This document shows positions 58,522 to 64,000 of a stretch of DNA of 64,000 nucleotides, piece after piece. The stretch comes from Candidatus Phytoplasma oryzae (GTDB taxonomy: Bacteria > Bacillota_I > Bacilli_A > Acholeplasmatales > Acholeplasmataceae): assembly GCF_003263355.1 (NCBI RefSeq), contig NZ_JHUK01000003.1, positions 46,478 to 110,477 of the forward strand, in the 5' to 3' direction. Made by a program: the position numbers and the translations under genes. The stretch's first letter is position 1, and every line of letters starts with the position of its first letter. The notes below the pieces were generated by a model. The model did no database searches. It was not told the DNA's origin and worked only from the letters and a program-made list of their open reading frames with translations.

Positions 58522-58818
58522 CTATTGAATAAAAATTAATAATTCTTCAAAAGAACAAAAACCTATTTTTCTTTTAATTTCTTTGCCTTTTTTATACAAT
58601 ATCAAAGTTGGAAAACTTTTTATATTATTATCTAAAAGTAAATCTTGATTTAAATCAATATCAATTTTCACTATTTTAATATCTTTTCTTTCTTTTTTTA
58701 ATTTTTCTAAAATAGGCATTAATCTTTGACAAGGAGCACACCAATTAGCAAAAAAATCAACTAAAACATTTTCTTCCTTATTAATAATATTTTGTAAATC
58801 AATTTTACTTATAATCAT
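58522..58818 (-). CDS. trxA: Thioredoxin
   Basis: Small disulfide reductase. Active site WCAPC at residues 26-30 instead of the commoner WCGPC; the cis-proline segment FPTLILYKKGKEI (about 68-80) is present. 98 aa, a compact form. No signal peptide, so cytosolic. Confidence 0.94.
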   Translation of the reverse strand: MIISKIDLQNIINKEENVLVDFFANWCAPCQRLMPILEKLKKERKDIKIVKIDIDLNQDLLLDNNIKSFPTLILYKKGKEIKRKIGFCSFEELLIFIQ

Positions 58819-59098
58819 AATTTATTATAATTTTAAAACTCCTTTGTATTTTTTTATACTATTATATAAATATTATATTTTAAAAAAAAATAAAATATAA
58901 AAAATTATTTTAAAATTAATAAAAATTTTTTTAATATCTTAATTTATATTAATTAAATTAAATATATTATTTTAAAATTAAAAATTATTTTATATTATAA
59001 AAAATAAAAAAATATTTTCTCTCCAAAAACCTTATAATTAATTTCGATTTATATAAAATAATATTTTTTTATACTTAATTTAAACATTTTAAAAAATT

Positions 59099-60046
59099 TT
59101 ATTTAAATAAATTAGGTTTATAAAAACATTTTTTTAATAAAACATTTAAAGGTTCTGTAAAACATCCTTTTTGTGTAACATCTAACATTTCTCCTAAAGA
59201 ATTAATTTTAGAATCAATATCATCCAAAAACCATAATAAAAGAGCTTCAGCAATTTGAGGTTTTTTAGCAGAACCATATTCTAACAAACCATGATGAGAA
59301 ATTAATAAATGTTTTAAAAGTAAAATCTCTTCTTTATTGTGATAACCTAAATTCAAAGCTTCTTCATGAATATTATTAACTCCTAAAATCAAATGACCTA
59401 ATAATATACCTTCTTTATTATATATTTTTTGTTCAAAATTAAACTCCTGTACCTTTGCCATATCATGTAATATAATACCAGCATATAATAAATCAGGATT
59501 TAAATAAGAATATTTTTTTAAAAAAAATTGAGCTATTTCTAACATACTTAAAGTATGATAACTTAATCCTCCATAATAAGCATGATGCATTTTAAAAGCA
59601 GCAGGTGAAATTAAAAACTTAATCTTATTTTTATTATATAAATTAGCAGTCAGTTTAAATAAAATCTTATTTTTGATAAAAGATAGAAAAATTTCAATTT
59701 TTTTCCCTATCAAAGCAAAAGAAATAGGAGAACAAGTAAAAAAATAAGAATAAAATTTAAAAACTTTTTCTAAACTTAAAATATCTTCAATTAAAATATT
59801 TTTTTTAGATATGAAGAATTTTTTTTCTTTTTCTATAGAACAAATTACTTCAAAAAAATAAATTCTTTCTTTTAAAATAACTTCTGAAAAATCTTCTATT
59901 TTAATATTAATAGTAAATTGTTCAGGTAATAAAAGATCAATATTATAAAAATTATCACCTTTATTGATATGAAAAATTTTACCTATTAAGGAATATTTTT
60001 TTCCAATTTTTTTTTTTTCTAAAAAATTTTTTTTTATTTTACACAT
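59099..60046 (-). CDS. yhaM: 3'-5' exoribonuclease YhaM family (OB-fold plus HD domain)
   Basis: An OB-fold-like N-terminal half (about 1-90) is followed by an HD phosphohydrolase domain: His164 (SYHTLSML), His194-Asp195 (ILHDMAK) and a later HHGLLEYGS motif with a further histidine pair near 250, then DDID. This matches the YhaM/CBF1 exonuclease group of Gram-positives. 315 aa, the family length. It may be a main 3'-5' RNA degradation activity here (inference). Confidence 0.88.
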   Translation of the reverse strand: MCKIKKNFLEKKKIGKKYSLIGKIFHINKGDNFYNIDLLLPEQFTINIKIEDFSEVILKERIYFFEVICSIEKEKKFFISKKNILIEDILSLEKVFKFYSYFFTCSPISFALIGKKIEIFLSFIKNKILFKLTANLYNKNKIKFLISPAAFKMHHAYYGGLSYHTLSMLEIAQFFLKKYSYLNPDLLYAGIILHDMAKVQEFNFEQKIYNKEGILLGHLILGVNNIHEEALNLGYHNKEEILLLKHLLISHHGLLEYGSAKKPQIAEALLLWFLDDIDSKINSLGEMLDVTQKGCFTEPLNVLLKKCFYKPNLFK

Positions 60047-60122
60047 TATTACACTCTTTTATTTTGTTTTTTATTTTATTAATTTTATTATCTTTTTATT
60101 TTATTAATTTTATTAGCAAATT

Positions 60123-60875
60123 TTAATTAAAATTTTCTAATAAAATAGGAAAATAATTACTAAATTTTTTTAAAAAAAATATAGCATTTGTTTCTTTTAA
60201 AGAAATAAAAGTTTTTTCTAAATACTTTTGAGAAAAAACTTTTTTTAATTCTTTTATCATTCTATTATTGTGAATTTTTTTTAATAAATAAATATTTTCT
60301 TTTAAAATTCTTTTTGTATTAAATTCAATTTCAAAATTTAATTTAGCTTGCAAATAAAAAATTCTTATCATTCTTACAACATCTTCAGTTAATTTAACAT
60401 AAGGATCACCAATAGTTTGGATTTTTTTTTCTATTAAATCATGATAACCACCAATAAAATCTATTAATTCTGATTTTTCATTCATCAAAAGACCATTAAT
60501 AGTAAAATCTCTTCTTAAAATATCTTTTTTTATATCAGAAATAAAAATAACATAAGAAGGATATCTATAATTTAAATAAGGGCCTTCTTTTCTATAAGAA
60601 GTAATTTCAAACAAATTATTTTCAAAAAAAACTTTAATTGAACCAAATTTTATACTATTAGATTCTATTAATTGACATTCAAAAATATTTTTCACTTCCT
60701 CTACTTTTGCATTAGTTGTAATATCAACATCATAAAAAGGAATATCTAAAAAAAAATCTCTTACAGCGCCTCCTACTAAAAAAGCTTCAAAACCATTTTT
60801 TTGTAATATTTTAATTATTTTTTTACCTTTTTCTATTTTTTCATTTTTTTTTATTATATTTTTATTAATAATCAT
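60123..60875 (-). CDS. Short class II CCA-adding enzyme / poly(A) polymerase
   Basis: Nucleotidyltransferase that adds CCA to tRNAs or A tails to RNA. Motif A VGGAVRD...DVDIT (34-53, catalytic Asp49 and Asp51), motif B RRDFTINGL (121-129) and the EDVVRMIR nucleotide-template motif (164-171) are all present. The protein ends at residue 250, so almost the whole body and tail (tRNA-binding) region, normally another 130-200 residues, is absent. No remnant or frameshift is visible downstream. Which activity it retains is unknown. Between yhaM and degV. Confidence 0.88.
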   Translation of the reverse strand: MIINKNIIKKNEKIEKGKKIIKILQKNGFEAFLVGGAVRDFFLDIPFYDVDITTNAKVEEVKNIFECQLIESNSIKFGSIKVFFENNLFEITSYRKEGPYLNYRYPSYVIFISDIKKDILRRDFTINGLLMNEKSELIDFIGGYHDLIEKKIQTIGDPYVKLTEDVVRMIRIFYLQAKLNFEIEFNTKRILKENIYLLKKIHNNRMIKELKKVFSQKYLEKTFISLKETNAIFFLKKFSNYFPILLENFN

Positions 60876-60898
60876 ATAAAACTCCTGGTTAAAAAAAA

Positions 60899-61771
60899 TT
60901 AATTTTTCAAAATTATCCCTACTCCAATAACATTAGCTCCTAAATGAACTCCGATCGAGGGAGAGATAGGTATTTCGATAATATCATTAATTTGTAATTC
61001 TTTTTTCAAAATTAATTGAAATTTATTTTTTAATCCATCATCATGATTAGTAAATAAAATATGAATTAAAAATTTTTTATCTTTAGTATAATTACGAATA
61101 TTGTTAATAATAGAATAAAAAGCATTATCTAATTTAATTTTTTTATCTATAATCTTAATTTGACCTTGATTATCTAATTGTAAAATAGGCTTAATTCTAA
61201 ATAAACGACCTAAAAAACCTTTAGTTTTATTTAAACGACCACTTTTTATTAATCTTTTTAAACAACCAACCATAAAAAAAATAGTATTATTTTTTTTAAA
61301 AAAATCTAAATATTTTGTAACTTCTTCTACAGAATTTCCTTTTGAAAACAAACGCTCTGATTCTAAAGCGAAAAAACCTTCTGAAAATGAAATAGTATTA
61401 GTATCATAAGGAATAACTTTAATTTTTTCTTTAACCATTTTTTGAGCTTGAATAATAGTATTATAAGTACCACTTAGTTTTTTTGAAAGAGTAGGAATAA
61501 AAACTTTTTCATATTTTTGGGATATTTTCTCAAAATAATTAACTAAATCTCCAAGAGAAGGTTGGGAAGTTTTAACTGATATTTTAGAATTATTATTTAA
61601 TTTATTATAAAAATCTAAAGCTGTTATATCTTGTCCATCGATATATTCTTTATTATCGATTAAAATTTTAATTCTTATTAAATCAATATTTTTAGGTTTA
61701 TCATGATAATAATCTAAGCAACTTGTGGATATAGCTGTTACTTTTATCATTTTTTTATCAAATTTATTCAT
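60899..61771 (-). CDS. DegV family fatty-acid-binding protein
   Basis: Two-domain fatty acid carrier (FakB type). N-terminal TAISTSCLDYY strand and D-(L/I)-R-I-K-I-L; KTSQPSLGDLVNYFEK near 77-92; the second domain has LKRLIKSGRLNKTKGFLGRLFRIKPIL (about 170-196) and the C-terminal GVHLGANVIGVGI with the conserved H-x-G-P/A pattern. 290 aa. FakB presents exogenous fatty acids to FakA kinase; no FakA is in this window. Confidence 0.88.
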   Translation of the reverse strand: MNKFDKKMIKVTAISTSCLDYYHDKPKNIDLIRIKILIDNKEYIDGQDITALDFYNKLNNNSKISVKTSQPSLGDLVNYFEKISQKYEKVFIPTLSKKLSGTYNTIIQAQKMVKEKIKVIPYDTNTISFSEGFFALESERLFSKGNSVEEVTKYLDFFKKNNTIFFMVGCLKRLIKSGRLNKTKGFLGRLFRIKPILQLDNQGQIKIIDKKIKLDNAFYSIINNIRNYTKDKKFLIHILFTNHDDGLKNKFQLILKKELQINDIIEIPISPSIGVHLGANVIGVGIILKN

Positions 61772-61953
61772 TTCTATTTTACCTATCTATAAATTTATCA
61801 TAATATGTTTTTTTGTCTAATGAATTTATTAATGTCAAACATATATAAATTTTATAAAAAAAAGTTATTAAATCATAAACTAAAAAAAAATTTAAAATAA
61901 AAAAATAAAATAACTATATTATTTCTTATATTTGATAATTAACAAAAATAATA

Positions 61954-62556
61954 TTATAAAAATTTTACAAATTCTTCAGGTTTTAATTTAATTTTTTTTT
62001 TTATATCTTCTTTCGCTTTTTTTTTTTTACCTATCGCTATTAAAATAATAGGTTGATATTCTGAAGGAATTTGAAATAAACTATTTAATTTATTAAAATA
62101 ACAACCTCCGATATAACAACAATTATAACCAAATTTTTGTGAAACTAAAACAAAATGTAGAGAAATAATACCTATTTCTAAAAAAAGTTCATTTTTAAAA
62201 ATATTTTTATCTAAAGAATTATAATATTTTTGGATTTGATTTAAAATATTTTTTTTTTGTTGCATTGTTATTTCATTGTTTTTTAATTTATTTTTATAAA
62301 TCTTAGAACTAAAATCTACTTTATTCAACTTGCCACAAAGTAAAACCATTGCTGAACTAGTCTCTAATTGTTCTTGATTACCTATTAAACATTTTTTTAA
62401 TTTTTGTTTATTAAATTCACTTTCAAAAACAAAAAAAAACCAAGGTTGTAAATCAAAAGAGGAAGGTGTAAATCTAACTTCTTCAAAAATCTTATCCCAA
62501 ATATATTCAGGTATTTTATGTCCTTTTTGAAAAGATCTTATTGTTCTAATTTTCAT
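61954..62556 (-). CDS. Nitroreductase family protein
   Basis: FMN-dependent NAD(P)H oxidoreductase fold. The N-terminal R-S-F/F-T-P-S-S-F-D-L-Q-P-W-F pattern near 27-41 and IGGCYFNKLNSLFQIPSEYQPIILIAIGKKKK (about 144-175) are typical. 200 aa. The substrate is unknown. The upstream gap is AT-rich with no clear promoter; GAGGAAAAA lies about 13 nt before ATG 62556. Confidence 0.85.
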   Translation of the reverse strand: MKIRTIRSFQKGHKIPEYIWDKIFEEVRFTPSSFDLQPWFFFVFESEFNKQKLKKCLIGNQEQLETSSAMVLLCGKLNKVDFSSKIYKNKLKNNEITMQQKKNILNQIQKYYNSLDKNIFKNELFLEIGIISLHFVLVSQKFGYNCCYIGGCYFNKLNSLFQIPSEYQPIILIAIGKKKKAKEDIKKKIKLKPEEFVKFL

Positions 62557-63153
62557 ATAATAAAATTTTTCCTCATATTTTCCACTTTTTTCACAAAAAA
62601 ATTAATAAAATTAATAGATTAATTTTAATAAAAAACATAAGATATAATAATTAAATAAAAATACTAATTATAATTATATATGTATTATTGCAAAAAATAA
62701 AATAAGAAAAATAAATATAAAATAAATTAAGTTTTTTATTATTGTATATTTTTTATTATAAATATTGAAATAAAAAAACATTCATCCCGATATATATAAT
62801 TAAAATATCATAAATTATTATACTTACTAAAATACTTATTAAAACTATATATGAAAATAGTTTGTTTTTTAAATTAATTTACGAAAAAATAAAATTAGAT
62901 AAATATTATTATTAATTATTGATAATTTTAATTATTATTATTAATATGTTAAAATAATCAAAAAAATGTTATAATTACTAATAATAATTTAATTATAATT
63001 AATAATTATATAAATTTTTTTAATTAATAAGAAAAAAAATTAATTAAAAAAAATATAGAAAATTATATTTAATTATTGAAATTTTATTTAAAACAATATT
63101 GTTTTATTGTTATATTCTCATTAGAAAGTTATTTTATTAAAATTTTTTTTAAT
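62557..63153. other. AT-rich divergent region upstream of the last gene
   Basis: About 600 bases, nearly pure A/T, between two divergent genes. No ORF or RNA gene. A TATAAT at 62970-62975 with a weak -35 could serve the plus-strand gene, but the background is too AT-rich to be confident. Confidence 0.4.
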
Positions 63154-64000
63154 ATGAAAAAAATACGTAATTATTCTATTTTTTTATCTTTTTTAACAAT
63201 AACATTCTTTTTATTATTAATATTTTTTAATAAAAATAAAAAAAACTTTTATTTAAAAAATAAAATTTCATATTCTCAATTATTAAAAAAAAAAGTTTTA
63301 AATGAAGAAAACATAATAAAATATATCCAAGAATCAGATAAAAGTCCTTTTTTAGAAGAACATTTGCTTAAAAAAAGCATTATAAAAAAAATAATAATTC
63401 ATTTAAAACAATCACTTTTTTTCCAAATGCATAATATTGATGAAAAAATGTTGAAAAAAAAAAATATAATCAAAAATTGTCTATACTATTTATCTCTAAA
63501 AATATTTACAAAATATAATTTTTATAATTTTGATATGAGCAAAATAAATGATTTGGAATATATGATAAATTTTTGGGATGAATTTAATATTTTAAATTTT
63601 GCTTATATGATAAAATTGCCAAAGGAATCACTAACAAAAAGACCTTTAGCAGCTTTTTTTAAGCAAAAAAAGAATTTTTATCATTTTTTAAGACAATTAG
63701 ATTTATTGAATGCAAATAATTATTATGAAACAACTTATAAAATAAAAGAAAATATTTCTCCTGAAGAATATTTAGAAATAAATCCTTGGGTAGCAAAAAA
63801 TGATTTTCAATTAGAAGAAATTGAATTTGTTTATAATAGTTTAATAGAAAGTGCTTTTTATTTTTTTATTTTTTTTAATGAAGATACAACCAAAGAGGAT
63901 ATTTTAGAAATATCAAGAAAAAAACAAATAGAAAACATACAAGCTCAAATTAATAAATTAACTGAAACAAAAAAAGATTATGAAAAACAAATTGCACAAA
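63154..64000 (+). CDS. Membrane-anchored protein of unknown function (3' end beyond window)
   Basis: An open frame of 282 codons that runs off the right edge. It begins with MKKIRNYSIFLSFLTITFF, a hydrophobic segment (about 7-25) that could be a signal anchor, followed by a basic stretch and a long hydrophilic region. Another fairly hydrophobic stretch (YFFIFF) is near 235-240, then a helical, coiled-coil-like region rich in E, K, Q and N from about 248. I do not recognise a family. ISYSQLL near residue 38 recalls the early part of FtsH-type proteins, but no AAA domain is seen so far. No strong Shine-Dalgarno. Confidence 0.7.
   Translation, partial: MKKIRNYSIFLSFLTITFFLLLIFFNKNKKNFYLKNKISYSQLLKKKVLNEENIIKYIQESDKSPFLEEHLLKKSIIKKIIIHLKQSLFFQMHNIDEKMLKKKNIIKNCLYYLSLKIFTKYNFYNFDMSKINDLEYMINFWDEFNILNFAYMIKLPKESLTKRPLAAFFKQKKNFYHFLRQLDLLNANNYYETTYKIKENISPEEYLEINPWVAKNDFQLEEIEFVYNSLIESAFYFFIFFNEDTTKEDILEISRKKQIENIQAQINKLTETKKDYEKQIAQ

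Noticed and set aside
62800..63150. Possible replication origin in the AT-rich gap
   Set aside because: No DnaA box cluster, no dnaA or dnaN nearby; AT richness is general in this genome.
63154..64000. FtsH-like protease based on an ISYSQLL segment
   Set aside because: The match is only seven residues, and no second membrane helix at the right distance or AAA domain appears within 282 codons.

Overview
The window is an extremely AT-rich stretch of a small bacterial genome, best read as a phytoplasma ('Candidatus Phytoplasma', class Mollicutes, family Acholeplasmataceae). The reasons are these. UGA is used as a stop (map, sodA and rsmI end in TGA, and tryptophan is always TGG), which excludes mycoplasmas and spiroplasmas. 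The spc operon runs secY-map with no adk between. Ribosomal and transcription genes are preserved, whereas cell-wall and most biosynthetic genes are absent. The base composition is typical of the low-GC phytoplasmas. The species cannot be fixed from the sequence alone.

Layout. 1-7031 (minus strand): methionyl-tRNA synthetase (cut by the window edge), rsmI, holB, tmk, truA and the ECF transporter module ecfT-ecfA2-ecfA1. 7142-21382 (minus): the complete S10-spc-alpha ribosomal protein cluster from rpsJ to rplQ, including infA, rpmJ, map, secY and rpoA, with a good promoter about 390 nt upstream of rpsJ. 21973-26365 (minus): rsmH, rpoZ, gmk, leuS. 26994-27803 (plus): a Bax inhibitor-1 family membrane protein, convergent with tuf across a shared hairpin terminator. 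27895-36475 (minus): tuf, fusA, rpsG, rpsL, rpoC. 37184-44732 (minus): rpoB, rplL, rplJ, rplA, rplK, nusG, secE, rpmG. 44847-51773 (minus): rlmB, a P-type ATPase, cysS, gltX, rpsI, rplM.

52268-53523 (minus) is a tRNA cluster and the most unusual part. Intact tRNA-Glu and tRNA-Gly flank an 884-nt, ORF-less group II intron. The intron abuts the 3' half of a tRNA-Pro on one side and the 5' half of a tRNA-Arg on the other, so neither of these normally essential tRNAs is intact here.

54037-57551 (plus): sodA, nusB, a DEAD-box RNA helicase and endonuclease IV. 57597-62556 (minus): truB, trxA, an HD-domain exoribonuclease (YhaM type), a very short CCA-adding enzyme/poly(A) polymerase, a DegV protein and a nitroreductase. 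63154 to the right edge (plus): the start of a membrane-anchored protein I do not recognise.

Nearly all of the window is core information processing: RNA polymerase, translation factors, ribosomal proteins, tRNA charging and modification, and Sec secretion. The points most worth following up are the split tRNAs and intron, an N-terminal extension of RpoC (about 140 residues) that looks like two alpha-CTD-type helical repeats, loss of all zinc ligands in L36, and the truncated CCA enzyme.
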